In this document: positions 26,601 through 34,244 of the stretch, one piece after another
Numbering within the stretch: the stretch's first letter is position 1
How the letters are laid out: each line of letters begins with the position of its first letter
Assembly (NCBI RefSeq): GCF_013386765.1
Contig: NZ_JACARE010000027.1
Location: 124,323-188,322, forward strand
Length of the DNA stretch: 64,000 nt
Reading direction: 5' to 3'
From: Pseudomonas yamanorum
GTDB lineage: Bacteria; Pseudomonadota; Gammaproteobacteria; Pseudomonadales; Pseudomonadaceae
Notes under the pieces: model-generated
Databases searched by the model: none
What the model was told of the DNA's origin: nothing
The model's input: only the letters and a program-made list of their open reading frames with translations
Program-made: the position numbers and the translations under genes

Positions 26601-27084
26601 CAAGGGCGAACAACCGAACCTCGACCAACCGCTGGGTGGCGGCCCGGAAATCAACCTGCGCTTGCCGGCGTTGATCCCCGAAGACTACCTGCCGGACGTG
26701 CACGCGCGGCTGATCCTGTACAAACGCATCGCCTCGGCCACCGACGAAGAAGGCCTCAAGGACCTGCAGGTGGAGATGATCGACCGCTTCGGCCTGCTGC
26801 CGGAACCGACCAAGAACCTGGTGCGCCTGACCCTGCTGAAATTGCAGGCCGAGCAACTGGGTATCAAGAAGGTTGATGCCGGGCCGCAAGGCGGGCGTAT
26901 CGAGTTCGAGGCGCAGACGCCGGTGGACCCTCTGGTGCTGATCAAGCTGATTCAGGGCCAACCCAATCGCTACAAGTTCGAAGGGGCTACGCTGTTCAAA
27001 TTCATGGTGCCGATGGAACGCGCCGAAGAACGCTTTAATACACTGGAGGCGCTGTTTGAGCGCCTCATCCCGAAAACTGCTTGA
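23635..27084 (+). CDS. mfd: Transcription-repair coupling factor
   Basis: A 1149-aa DNA translocase that removes RNA polymerase stalled at lesions and recruits UvrA. An N-terminal UvrB-like region (LHFPDWETLPYDLFSPHQD) is followed by the RNA-polymerase-interacting domain starting HIDHGVGRYLGL (about residue 488), Walker A GDVGFGKTEVAMRA (about 630), DEEH box (about 728), TATPIPRTLNMA, motif VI LHQLRGRVGRS and the C-terminal TRCF domain. The start is GTG 23635 with GGAG 12 bases upstream, rather far, but no nearer start fits. It runs into csiV with 11 bases between. Confidence 0.97.
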   Translation: MPVLRLPLLPAAAGKQHWGNLPGAALSLAIAEAASAAKRFTLLLTADSQSAERLEQELSFFAPDLPVLHFPDWETLPYDLFSPHQDIISQRIASLYRLPELAHGVLVVPITTALHRLAPTKFLLGSSLVLDIGQKLDVEQMRTRLEASGYRCVDTVYEHGEFAVRGALIDLFPMGSKLPYRIDLFDDEIETLRTFDPENQRSIDKVESVKLLPAREFPLQKDAVTRFKARFRERFDVDFRRCPIFQDLSSGITPAGIEYYLPLFFDETSSLFDYLPQDTQVFSLPGIEQAAENFWNDVRNRYEERRVDPSRPLLPPAELFLPVEDCFARLKNWPRVVASQQDVDAGAGRERFPAQALPNLAIEAKANQPLEALSNFLGDFPGRVLFTAESAGRREVLLELLERLKLRPKTVDSWPDFVASKDRLAITIAPLDEGLLLDDPALALIAESPLFGQRVMQRRRREKRADANNDAVIKNLTELREGAPVVHIDHGVGRYLGLQTLEIDNQVAEFLTMEYAEGAKLYVPVANLHLIARYTGSDDALAPLHRLGSETWQKAKRKAAEQVRDVAAELLDIYARRAAREGYAFADPKADYATFSAGFAFEETPDQQTTIDAVRADMLAPKPMDRLVCGDVGFGKTEVAMRAAFIAVHGGRQVAILVPTTLLAQQHYNSFRDRFADWPVTVEVMSRFKSAKEVNAAIADLAEGKIDIVIGTHKLLSDDVKIKNLGLVIIDEEHRFGVRQKEQLKALRSEVDILTLTATPIPRTLNMAVSGMRDLSIIATPPARRLSVRTFVMEQNKSTVKEALLRELLRGGQVYYLHNDVKTIEKCAADLAELVPEARIAIGHGQMRERELEQVMSDFYHKRFNVLIASTIIETGIDVPSANTIIIERADKFGLAQLHQLRGRVGRSHHQAYAYLLTPPRQQITSDAEKRLEAIANTQDLGAGFVLATNDLEIRGAGELLGDGQSGQIQAVGFTLYMEMLERAVKAIRKGEQPNLDQPLGGGPEINLRLPALIPEDYLPDVHARLILYKRIASATDEEGLKDLQVEMIDRFGLLPEPTKNLVRLTLLKLQAEQLGIKKVDAGPQGGRIEFEAQTPVDPLVLIKLIQGQPNRYKFEGATLFKFMVPMERAEERFNTLEALFERLIPKTA

Positions 27085-27095
27085 AGGACGCCCCA

Positions 27096-27665
27096 ATGCG
27101 CCTGTTCCGCATTTTGAGCTTGTTGTTGGTGGTCGTTGCCCCTTCGGCGTTTGCCGACAGCCCGTACCTGGTGGAGATGATCCTGGTGCGCCAGAACGCC
27201 GAGCCGGTGATCACTAGCCGTGCGGCGCCGGAAAACTGGGACGCCGGCGCGCCACGCCTGCCGGCCGACAAAATGAGCCCGCCGCGGCTGGGCAACATCG
27301 TCGAAAAACTCAATGCCGACAATAGCTACACGGTGTTGCTGCATCGCACCTGGGAACAGAACCTCGGTGAGCAGCCGATCAAGCTGGCGATCAGTGACGG
27401 CACGGAGCAGTTCGGCCAGTTTCCTATCGAAGGCACCCTGAGCCTGCAACTCGGACGCTTTACCGATATCGATGCAGACTTCTGGGTCAACCAGTTCGAC
27501 GCCAACGGCAGCGTCATCGCCAGCGAGCACCTCAGCCAGCAAGACGTGCGCACCAAGAACAACCAGCTCAACTACCTGGACGGCGGCCACCTCGCCCTGC
27601 TGATCAAAATCACCTCGCTGACCGCCAAGCCGCCCAGCGCGCCACCGCCCGACGTCCAGGACTGA
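27096..27665 (+). CDS. csiV: CsiV family periplasmic peptidoglycan-binding protein
   Basis: A 189-aa exported protein: signal peptide 1-21 (LLLVVVAPSAFA), then a domain beginning SPYLVEMILVRQ, which is the usual CsiV start, and a Pro-rich tail. CsiV in Vibrio binds peptidoglycan and activates LpoA, and thereby the PBP1A synthase. AAGGA precedes the ATG at 27096. The gene follows mfd directly and precedes the helicase gene by 9 bases, so the three are likely cotranscribed. Assignment rests on the N-terminal pattern and context, moderately sure. Confidence 0.65.
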   Translation: MRLFRILSLLLVVVAPSAFADSPYLVEMILVRQNAEPVITSRAAPENWDAGAPRLPADKMSPPRLGNIVEKLNADNSYTVLLHRTWEQNLGEQPIKLAISDGTEQFGQFPIEGTLSLQLGRFTDIDADFWVNQFDANGSVIASEHLSQQDVRTKNNQLNYLDGGHLALLIKITSLTAKPPSAPPPDVQD

Positions 27666-27674
27666 TCCAGCACC

Positions 27675-30365
27675 ATGCCCCTGACGTCGTCGTTGACCAA
27701 ACCCCTGGCCCCTTCGTGGGCCAATCGCTTTAAAGAGCAAAGCCTTGAGCGCGGCCGGCGCTACGCCCTGGAAAACCGCGTGCGTATCGTCGAGTCCGGC
27801 GACAGCACCATCATTGCCAGCTGCGAAGGCTCGGGCGGCAATGTCTACCGCCAGACCATCTCCCTGCGCGAATCCGCCAAGGGCACGCTGATCCTGGTGG
27901 ACAGCCGCTGCACCTGCCCCGTGCACACCAACTGCAAACACATCGCCGCCGTGCTGCTCAAGGTCCAGGAAACCCTGGCCTACCCGGCGGCAGCCCAGGA
28001 TGCCGAGCTGCTGGAGAAACTCCAGGCAGTGCTGGACAACCGCGTGGTGCTGCCGCAAGTGGTGATGGAAGACGTGCAGCCGGTGCCGCGCCTGTGGCTG
28101 GCGAGTATCGAGTTCAGCGCCTTCGAACCGCGCAACGGCAAGATGCAGCGTTACATCCAGCATCGCGCGGCGCTGTCCTTCAACTATCTGGGCAACTACG
28201 TCAGCGGCCAGAAGAACGCCGACATCATCGTGCGCCAGGAACAGCAGAGCCTGCGGATCAAGCGCCACCCCGAGGTTGAGCAACAGTTTCGCGAACAACT
28301 GCGCCTGCTGGGCTTCAAGATTGCCACGCGCCAGAGCAAGGCCTTGCCGGAAAGTGCGGGTGAGCTGTTCGAAATGGTCAATGACAGCGCCTGGCTGACC
28401 TTCACGTTGAATGCGTCACCGACCCTGCGCGCCCAAGGCTGGGAATTGCAGATCGATGAGGATTTCGGTTTCGACTTGAGCGCCGTCGACGACTGGTACG
28501 CCAGCGTCGACGAAGTGCCGGAACGCGACTGGTTCGACCTGGAGCTGGGGATCATCGTCAACGGCGAACGCCTGAGTTTGCTGCCGATCCTGTTGAACCT
28601 GATGCGCTCCCACACCGAGATCCTCAACCCGGAAAAACTCGCCCGGCGGCGCGACGACGAATTGATTCTGGTGAACATCCCCGGCCTGCCCAATGGCCAC
28701 GGCCCGCTGCAAGTGGCGCTGCCTTACGGCCGGCTGAAACCGGTGCTGGCGACCCTTGGCGAGTTCTACCTGCAAGAGCCCGGCACCACCGCGCTGCGCC
28801 TGGCCAAGGCAGACGCCATTCGCCTGAACCCGCTGGAAGACCTGCCACTGCAATGGGAAGGCGGCGAAAAGATCCGCAACTTCGCCCAGCGCCTGCGGGA
28901 TATCAAGGATTTCAGCTGCGAAGCGCCCGAAGGGTTGAACGCGACGTTGCGCCCTTATCAGTTGGAAGGTTTGAGCTGGATGCAGTCGCTGCGCCAGCTC
29001 GATGTCGGCGGGATTCTCGCGGATGACATGGGCCTGGGCAAAACCCTGCAAACCCTGGCGCATATTCTGAGCGAGAAAATCGCCGGGCGCCTGGACCGGC
29101 CGTGCATGGTAGTGATGCCTACCAGCCTGATCCCGAACTGGCTCGACGAAGCCGCACACTTCACGCCGCAGCTCAAAGTATTGGCGCTGTATGGCGCAGG
29201 GCGTAAGAAACATTTCCCGCAGTTGCAGGACTACGACCTGCTACTGACCACCTACGCCCTGCTGCCCAAGGACATCGAGCAACTGGCCGCCCTGCCCTTG
29301 CACGTGCTGATCCTCGACGAAGCGCAGTACATCAAGAACCCCAACAGCAAGGCCGCCCAGGCTGCCCGCGAGCTGAACGCCCGCCAGCGCCTGTGCCTCA
29401 GTGGTACACCGCTGGAAAACCACTTGGGCGAGTTGTGGTCGCTGTTCCACTTCCTGTTGCCGGGTTGGCTGGGTGATGTGAAAAGCTTCAACCGCGATTA
29501 CCGCGTGCCGATTGAAAAGCGCGGCAGCGACGTGCGATTGCAGCACCTCAATGGTCGGATCAAACCGTTCCTGCTGCGCCGTACCAAGGAGCAGGTGGCG
29601 ACGGAATTGCCGCCCAAGACCGAGATCATCCACTGGGTCGACCTCAACGAAGCCCAGCGCGACGTGTACGAAACCATGCGCCTGGCGATGGACAAGAAAG
29701 TCCGCGACGAGATCACCCGCAAGGGCGTGGCCCGCAGCCAGATCATCATCCTCGAAGCGCTGCTCAAATTGCGGCAGGTGTGCTGCGATTTGCGCCTGGT
29801 CAATGACGCGACCCTGCCGGCCAAAGGCAGCAGCTCGGGCAAGCTCGACAGCTTGATGGAGATGCTCGAAGAGCTGTTTGCCGAAGGACGCAGGATTCTG
29901 CTGTTTTCCCAGTTCACCTCGATGCTGAGCCTGATAGAGGCCGAGCTGAAGAAGCGTGGCGTGGCCTACGCGCTGCTGACCGGGCAAACCCGGGATCGGC
30001 GTACACCAGTGAAGGACTTCCAGAGCGGCAAGCTGCAGATTTTTCTGATCAGCCTGAAGGCCGGCGGCGTCGGGCTCAACCTGACGGAAGCGGACACGGT
30101 GATTCACTATGACCCGTGGTGGAACCCGGCGACGGAAAACCAGGCCACAGACCGTGCGTATCGCATTGGCCAGGAGAAGCCGGTATTCGTCTACAAGATG
30201 ATTGCCCGGGGCACGGTGGAAGAGAAAATCCAGCATTTGCAGAAGGAAAAGTCTGATCTGGCGGCGGGCGTTCTGGATGGGCGTACGACAGGGGATTGGA
30301 AGCTGGGGAATGAGGATATCGAAGCGTTGTTTGCGCCGTTGCCTCACAAGCAAGAGAAGCGCTGA
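27675..30365 (+). CDS. SNF2-family helicase with SWIM zinc finger
   Basis: An 896-aa ATP-dependent DNA translocase related to HepA/RapA and Swi2/Snf2. The SWIM finger is Cys79-x-Cys81-x5-Cys87-x-His89 (CTCPVHTNCKH). A middle region of about 330 residues follows, then the helicase core: DDMGLGKTLQT near 453, the DEAQ box LILDEAQYIKN near 543, SGTPLENHLGELWSLF, and C-terminal motifs LLFSQFTSMLSLIEAEL, LKAGGVGLNLTEADTVIHYD and NPATENQATDRAYRIGQ. Such proteins are common in bacteria but their target is unknown. It is the third gene after mfd and csiV. Confidence 0.92.
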   Translation: MPLTSSLTKPLAPSWANRFKEQSLERGRRYALENRVRIVESGDSTIIASCEGSGGNVYRQTISLRESAKGTLILVDSRCTCPVHTNCKHIAAVLLKVQETLAYPAAAQDAELLEKLQAVLDNRVVLPQVVMEDVQPVPRLWLASIEFSAFEPRNGKMQRYIQHRAALSFNYLGNYVSGQKNADIIVRQEQQSLRIKRHPEVEQQFREQLRLLGFKIATRQSKALPESAGELFEMVNDSAWLTFTLNASPTLRAQGWELQIDEDFGFDLSAVDDWYASVDEVPERDWFDLELGIIVNGERLSLLPILLNLMRSHTEILNPEKLARRRDDELILVNIPGLPNGHGPLQVALPYGRLKPVLATLGEFYLQEPGTTALRLAKADAIRLNPLEDLPLQWEGGEKIRNFAQRLRDIKDFSCEAPEGLNATLRPYQLEGLSWMQSLRQLDVGGILADDMGLGKTLQTLAHILSEKIAGRLDRPCMVVMPTSLIPNWLDEAAHFTPQLKVLALYGAGRKKHFPQLQDYDLLLTTYALLPKDIEQLAALPLHVLILDEAQYIKNPNSKAAQAARELNARQRLCLSGTPLENHLGELWSLFHFLLPGWLGDVKSFNRDYRVPIEKRGSDVRLQHLNGRIKPFLLRRTKEQVATELPPKTEIIHWVDLNEAQRDVYETMRLAMDKKVRDEITRKGVARSQIIILEALLKLRQVCCDLRLVNDATLPAKGSSSGKLDSLMEMLEELFAEGRRILLFSQFTSMLSLIEAELKKRGVAYALLTGQTRDRRTPVKDFQSGKLQIFLISLKAGGVGLNLTEADTVIHYDPWWNPATENQATDRAYRIGQEKPVFVYKMIARGTVEEKIQHLQKEKSDLAAGVLDGRTTGDWKLGNEDIEALFAPLPHKQEKR

Positions 30366-30371
30366 CTTTAA

Positions 30372-30450
30372 GACCGCTATCGCGGGCAAGCCCGCTCCCA
30401 CATTTGGAATGCATTTCCCTGTGGGAGCTGGCTTGCCTGCGATGAACGCG
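30372..30450. repeat. REPIN with unlike arms
   Basis: Left arm CTATCGCGGGCAAGCCCGCT then CCCACATTT; right arm GTGGGAGCTGGCTTGCCTGC then GATG. The two sub-families are paired as at 12140. It is placed between the convergent helicase and nagZ genes. Confidence 0.85.
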
Positions 30451-30458
30451 ACACGGTC

Positions 30459-31469
30459 TTAATCAATCAATTGAGCATCCCGCAGGGCACCCAACGCAGC
30501 CAGCCAACGCGGATCCTGCTTGTACTCGGTCGACGCCACCGCCTGGCCACGCATCCGCGCGATACGCGCCGACGGCGTGACTTTCATGCGCTGGGCGGCA
30601 CTCAGGGCCAACTCGGCGGCGGCGCGGTCGTTGCACACCAGGCCCATGTCGCAGCCAGCCGTCAGCGCGGCTTCGATACGGCTGGCGGCATCACCGACCA
30701 CATGGGCGCCGGCCATCGACAGGTCATCACTGAAAATCACCCCGTCGAACTGCAACTCACCGCGCAGGATGTCCTGCAGCCAGCGCCGAGAGAAGCCGGC
30801 GGGTTGCGCATCGACCTGTGGATAAATCACGTGGGCGGGCATAACGGCCGCCAACTGCTTGCTCAATCGTGCGAAAGGCACCAGGTCATTGGCACGAATC
30901 TGTTCCAGGCTGCGTTCATCATTGGGAATCGCGACGTGGGAATCGGCCTCAGCCCAGCCGTGACCAGGGAAGTGCTTGCCGGTGGCCGCCATGCCCGCGC
31001 TGTTCATGCCACGGATAAAGGCACCAGCGAGCAAAGCGGCACGTTCGGGATCGCCTTCGAACGCGCGAGTGCCCACGACGGCGCTGCGCTGGTAATCAAG
31101 GTCCAGTACCGGGGCGAAGCTCAGGTCCAGCCCGACCGCCAGCACTTCGGTGGCCATGATCCAGCCACACTGCTCGGCCAGTTGTTCCGCATTGGGGTTG
31201 TCGGCCAAGGCACGCATCGCCGGCAGCCGCACAAACCCCTGGCGCAAGCGCTGCACCCGGCCGCCTTCCTGGTCGACCGCCAGCAGCAGGTCCGGGCGCA
31301 CCGCACGAATCGCGGCGCTCAACTCACGCACCTGGCGCGGATGCTCGATATTGCGCGCAAAAATGATCAGGCCACCTACCTCGGGCTGGCGCAACAAGTG
31401 ACGATCTTCAGCCGTCAGCCAGGTACCGGCGACGTCCACCATCAAAGAGCCTTGCAGGGCTTGGGTCAT
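30459..31469 (-). CDS. nagZ: Beta-N-acetylhexosaminidase NagZ
   Basis: A 336-aa cytosolic glycoside hydrolase of family 3 that removes GlcNAc from anhydromuropeptides during wall recycling; its products induce AmpC in pseudomonads. The acid/base loop KHFPGHGWAEADSHVAIP, the nucleophile Asp in GVIFSDDLSMAGA, and VDQEGGRVQRLR near residue 65 are all present. AAGGAAG stands before the ATG. It follows psrA on the same strand after 169 bases without a clear terminator, so some cotranscription is possible. Confidence 0.96.
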   Translation of the reverse strand: MTQALQGSLMVDVAGTWLTAEDRHLLRQPEVGGLIIFARNIEHPRQVRELSAAIRAVRPDLLLAVDQEGGRVQRLRQGFVRLPAMRALADNPNAEQLAEQCGWIMATEVLAVGLDLSFAPVLDLDYQRSAVVGTRAFEGDPERAALLAGAFIRGMNSAGMAATGKHFPGHGWAEADSHVAIPNDERSLEQIRANDLVPFARLSKQLAAVMPAHVIYPQVDAQPAGFSRRWLQDILRGELQFDGVIFSDDLSMAGAHVVGDAASRIEAALTAGCDMGLVCNDRAAAELALSAAQRMKVTPSARIARMRGQAVASTEYKQDPRWLAALGALRDAQLID

Positions 31470-31638
31470 AAAGCTTCCTTAAATAACGCACGCAGCCCGG
31501 CGCCCTCGCGAGATCGCATCGCCAGGATTGAACCTGGAGATGGACGCTCAGCGAGCGCAACGGGCTGTGGGTAAATAGCTGAAATCGGCATGGGCGGCTA
31601 GCTTAGCGGATGCAAGCGGCCGCGCACACCCGGGAGGG

Positions 31639-32346
31639 TCAAACCTTGGCCGGGGCCGGCACCGACTTGCTGCGGGGGCGCAACTGGGCGGCCGCCATGG
31701 CCTGGTCGGTGACGCCGCTTTCGGCACGCATGCCGGCGGCAAGAAACGGCACCATCAGGCGCATGACCTGCTCGATGGATGTATTGACGCCAAAGTCGGT
31801 CTCGGCAATCGCACGCAGGGCCTTGATCCCGGACATGCTGAACGCCGCGGCGCCGAGCATGAAGTGCACGCGCCAGAACAGTTCGATCGGCGGAATACGC
31901 GGTGCGGCTTCGTTGACCAGCAACATATAGCGGCGGAACACCTTGCCGTACATGTCTTCCAGGTAGCGCCGCAGGTGACCCTGGCTTTGGCTGAACGCCA
32001 GGCCCAACAGGCGCATGAAGATCGACAGGTCATTGCCACTGCGAGGCTGGACTACCAGCGCTTGCTCGACGAGGATTTCCAGCAGGTCTTCCAGGCTCGG
32101 CTTGTTTTCAGGCTTGGCCTGGCGGCGCTCCAGCTCACGGTCGAGGCTGATGCAGAAAGGCCCCAGGAACCGTGAGAACACGGCCTGGATCAGCGCTTTC
32201 TTGGAGCCGAAATGATAATTCACTGCCGCCAGGTTGACCCCGGCCTTGCTGGTAATCAGCCGCAATGAAGTTTCAGCAAATCCTTTTTCCGCGAACAACT
32301 GCTCGGCAGCATCGAGAATGCGTTCAACGGTTTCCGACTGGGCCAT
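31639..32346 (-). CDS. psrA: TetR-family fatty-acid-responsive regulator PsrA
   Basis: A 235-aa repressor/activator. The N-terminal helix-turn-helix (RILDAAEQLFAEKGFAETSL, NLAAVNYHFGSKKAL) and the large C-terminal ligand domain match PsrA, which in Pseudomonas activates rpoS and represses fadBA and itself, with long-chain fatty acids as inducer. The start at 32346 gives MAQSETVERIL; a start 18 bases earlier is possible. Two PsrA boxes lie directly upstream (32362-32388). It is divergent from lexA. fadBA, a known target in P. aeruginosa, lies about 7 kb away. Confidence 0.93.
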   Translation of the reverse strand: MAQSETVERILDAAEQLFAEKGFAETSLRLITSKAGVNLAAVNYHFGSKKALIQAVFSRFLGPFCISLDRELERRQAKPENKPSLEDLLEILVEQALVVQPRSGNDLSIFMRLLGLAFSQSQGHLRRYLEDMYGKVFRRYMLLVNEAAPRIPPIELFWRVHFMLGAAAFSMSGIKALRAIAETDFGVNTSIEQVMRLMVPFLAAGMRAESGVTDQAMAAAQLRPRSKSVPAPAKV

Positions 32347-32361
32347 GGCTACTCCGCCTGA

Positions 32362-32375
32362 CAAACACTTGTTTG
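32362..32375. promoter_or_regulatory. PsrA box, distal to none (first of two)
   Basis: CAAAC-ACTT-GTTTG is a perfect inverted repeat fitting the PsrA consensus (G/C)AAAC-N2-4-GTTT(G/C). It begins 16 bases upstream of the psrA start codon, so PsrA bound here would hinder its own transcription. Confidence 0.7.
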
Positions 32376-32388
32376 AAACATACGTTTC
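32375..32388. promoter_or_regulatory. PsrA box, second of two, sharing one base with the first
   Basis: GAAAC-ATAC-GTTTC is a second perfect inverted repeat of the PsrA type. Its first G is the last G of the box at 32362-32375, giving two abutting operators 13 bases apart. Confidence 0.8.
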
Positions 32389-32563
32389 AAGCTATGTCTT
32401 GTCAAGCCTGCAGGTCGGTTTGCGGCCGGTCGGTCAGTTAATTCATGGCCATTTAATCACATTCGCTGAGGTCTGTAGGCAGCGCTATCTCCAGCCTGTA
32501 GGACAGGTGATAAATGACCGTCCAGCGGAGTGACTGAAAACGGTGATTGCCAAGCGCAGTCCA

Positions 32564-32579
32564 CTGTATATAATCCCAG
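32564..32579. promoter_or_regulatory. LexA (SOS) box 1
   Basis: CTGTATATAATCCCAG has the CTG-N10-CAG form with an AT-rich centre. It lies 45 bases before the lexA start and is one of a pair. Confidence 0.88.
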
Positions 32580-32582
32580 TCA

Positions 32583-32598
32583 CTGTATAAAAAGACAG
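32583..32598. promoter_or_regulatory. LexA (SOS) box 2
   Basis: CTGTATAAAAAGACAG, again CTG-N10-CAG, 19 bases after box 1 and 11 bases before the ATG. Two boxes on lexA are usual in gamma-proteobacteria and give tight autoregulation. Confidence 0.92.
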
Positions 32599-32608
32599 AG
32601 CGATCAAC

Positions 32609-33217
32609 ATGCTAAAACTGACGCCACGCCAAGCTGAGATTCTGGCTTTTATCAAGCGCTGCCTCGATGACAACGGCTACCCGCCGACCCGGGCGGAAAT
32701 TGCGCTGGAACTGGGATTCAAGTCGCCCAACGCCGCTGAAGAACACCTCAAGGCCCTCGCCCGCAAAGGCGCGATCGAGATGACCCCGGGTGCTTCGCGC
32801 GGCATTCGTATCCCTGGCTTCGAAGCCAAGGCCGACGAGTCGACACTGCCGATCATCGGCCGGGTCGCAGCCGGTGCGCCGATCCTGGCGCAACAGCACG
32901 TCGAGGAATCCTGCAATATCAACCCGACCTTCTTCCATCCTCGTGCCGACTATCTGCTACGGGTCCATGGCATGAGTATGAAGGACGTAGGCATTTTCGA
33001 CGGCGACCTGCTGGCCGTCCACACCACACGTGAAGCCCGCAACGGCCAGATCGTCGTCGCCCGTATAGGTGATGAAGTGACGGTCAAACGCTTCAAGCGC
33101 GAAGGCAGCAAGGTCTGGCTACTGGCTGAGAACCCTGAGTTCGCGCCGATTGAAGTGAACCTGAAGGATCAGGACCTGGTGATTGAAGGCTTGAGCGTCG
33201 GCGTTATTCGCCGCTAA
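32609..33217 (+). CDS. lexA: SOS repressor LexA
   Basis: A 202-aa repressor of DNA-damage genes. Residues 1-70 are the winged helix-turn-helix (LTPRQAEILAFIKRCL, PPTRAEIALELGFKSPNAAEEHLKAL in part); the self-cleavage site is Ala88-Gly89 in GRVAAGAP, with catalytic Ser123 (HGMSMKD) and Lys160 (EVTVKRF). RecA filaments trigger cleavage. Its own promoter has two LexA boxes, and sulA follows after ten bases in the same operon. Confidence 0.98.
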   Translation: MLKLTPRQAEILAFIKRCLDDNGYPPTRAEIALELGFKSPNAAEEHLKALARKGAIEMTPGASRGIRIPGFEAKADESTLPIIGRVAAGAPILAQQHVEESCNINPTFFHPRADYLLRVHGMSMKDVGIFDGDLLAVHTTREARNGQIVVARIGDEVTVKRFKREGSKVWLLAENPEFAPIEVNLKDQDLVIEGLSVGVIRR

Positions 33218-33227
33218 CGGAGGCATC

Positions 33228-33701
33228 ATGCAGTTCCTACAGACCCCACAACACACCCAGCTTTCGCTGTTTGAGGCCTTCATGGCCCAGCCCCTTGCGC
33301 CCATCCTCAAGGAAACGGTCGAAGCGCCCTGGAGCGCCGAACCCGAAGCGTTCAGTGAACTGTCGTTGCGCGGGGCTGCCGGGAGCTGCCTGAGCCTGCT
33401 GGCGCCGATTCTGCGCGAGTTGAGCGAGGAGCAGGACGCACGCTGGCTGACGCTGATCGCCCCACCATCCAGCCTGACCCAGGCCTGGCTGCGGGACGCC
33501 GGCCTTAATCGCGAACGCATCCTGTTGCTGCAACCCCGCGGCACTCAGAGCGCCCAGCAGTTGACCTGTGAAGCCTTGCGCCTGGGCCGTAGCCATACGG
33601 TGGTCAGCTGGCTGAACCCGCTGAGTACAGCGGCCAGGCAGCAACTGATCAGCGCCGCACGCACAGGCGATGCACAGAGTTTGAACATTCGGTTGGGATA
33701 A
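33228..33701 (+). CDS. sulA: SOS cell division inhibitor SulA
   Basis: A 157-aa protein which binds FtsZ and stops septation while DNA is damaged. It belongs to the SulA/RecA-like fold: GAAGSCLSLLAPILRELSEE, DARWLTLIAPPSSLTQAWLR, RILLLQPRG and TCEALRLGRSHTVVSWLNPL are the conserved strands. CGGAGG precedes the ATG by 5 bases. The position directly behind lexA, under its SOS boxes, supports the call. A hairpin GGCTTCT/AGAAGCC at 33749-33771 follows but has no T-run. Confidence 0.9.
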   Translation: MQFLQTPQHTQLSLFEAFMAQPLAPILKETVEAPWSAEPEAFSELSLRGAAGSCLSLLAPILRELSEEQDARWLTLIAPPSSLTQAWLRDAGLNRERILLLQPRGTQSAQQLTCEALRLGRSHTVVSWLNPLSTAARQQLISAARTGDAQSLNIRLG

Positions 33702-33813
33702 AACGATGTGCGGGCGACTGGCTGTTGCCAGGGTCCGCCATGACACGAGGCTTCTTCAGGATTGAGAAGCCGATCTGCATAATTGAAGCTTACAAAAAAG
33801 CCGACAGACGGAC

Positions 33814-34047
33814 TCAGTGAAGAATCCGTGGGCCGTCTTCCTTCTCCGGCTCGCCTTCAGCCAGGCGCCCCGCCATCTGCACACCTACGCTCAACATGGC
33901 TTTTGCCACTTCCACGTGCTGGCCTTGCAGGAACGCTTTTGCGTCCTCGGAAAAATCCAAAATAACCAGAGAACCCTCGTCCTCAGCCCGGCGCAGCTCG
34001 ATTCGGCCGTCGGGCAGTTCAACAATTTCCAGAAAGGACGTTGGCAT
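33814..34047 (-). CDS. Small conserved protein, function unknown
   Basis: A 77-aa acidic protein. The first half forms probable beta strands (FLEIVELPDGRIELRRA, LVILDFS), the second an amphipathic helix (AFLQGQHVEVAKAMLSVGVQMAG) and a charged tail. AAAGGAC lies about 7 bases before the ATG at 34047; the long upstream extension of the frame runs through a REP and is not coding. It is convergent with sulA. I recall a counterpart at the same place in P. aeruginosa, also unnamed. Confidence 0.72.
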   Translation of the reverse strand: MPTSFLEIVELPDGRIELRRAEDEGSLVILDFSEDAKAFLQGQHVEVAKAMLSVGVQMAGRLAEGEPEKEDGPRILH

Positions 34048-34166
34048 AAAAGTCTGTTCTCCACGAAAGGCCGGCATTATATCAGTGTTGTGACGAGCGG
34101 GCTTGCCCACGTTGGGCGGTGCAGCAGCCCTCCGACAGCTGACATTGCCAGACCGGAAAAGCCTTG

Positions 34167-34212
34167 GGGCCGCTTCGCAGCCCAGCGGGAGCAAGCTCCC
34201 TCGCCACAAAAG
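34167..34212. repeat. Solo REP arm, GGGAGCAAGCTCCC type
   Basis: TTCGCAGCCCAGCGGGAGCA followed by AGCTCCCTCGCCACA. This is the right half of the element type at 50648-50798; no left partner is near. It lies between two minus-strand genes. Confidence 0.8.
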
Positions 34213-34244
34213 CGCTAGCTGCCAGTGAGAGACTTAAATAGCCC

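Noticed and set aside
24571..27096. 841-codon frame antisense to mfd
   Set aside because: A mirror frame caused by high-GC codon bias; rich in His, Gln and Val without any domain, and mfd on the other strand is unmistakable.
33749..33771. Hairpin behind sulA as a terminator
   Set aside because: Stem of seven pairs but no T-run on either strand; could be an RNA 3' structure but not a standard terminator.
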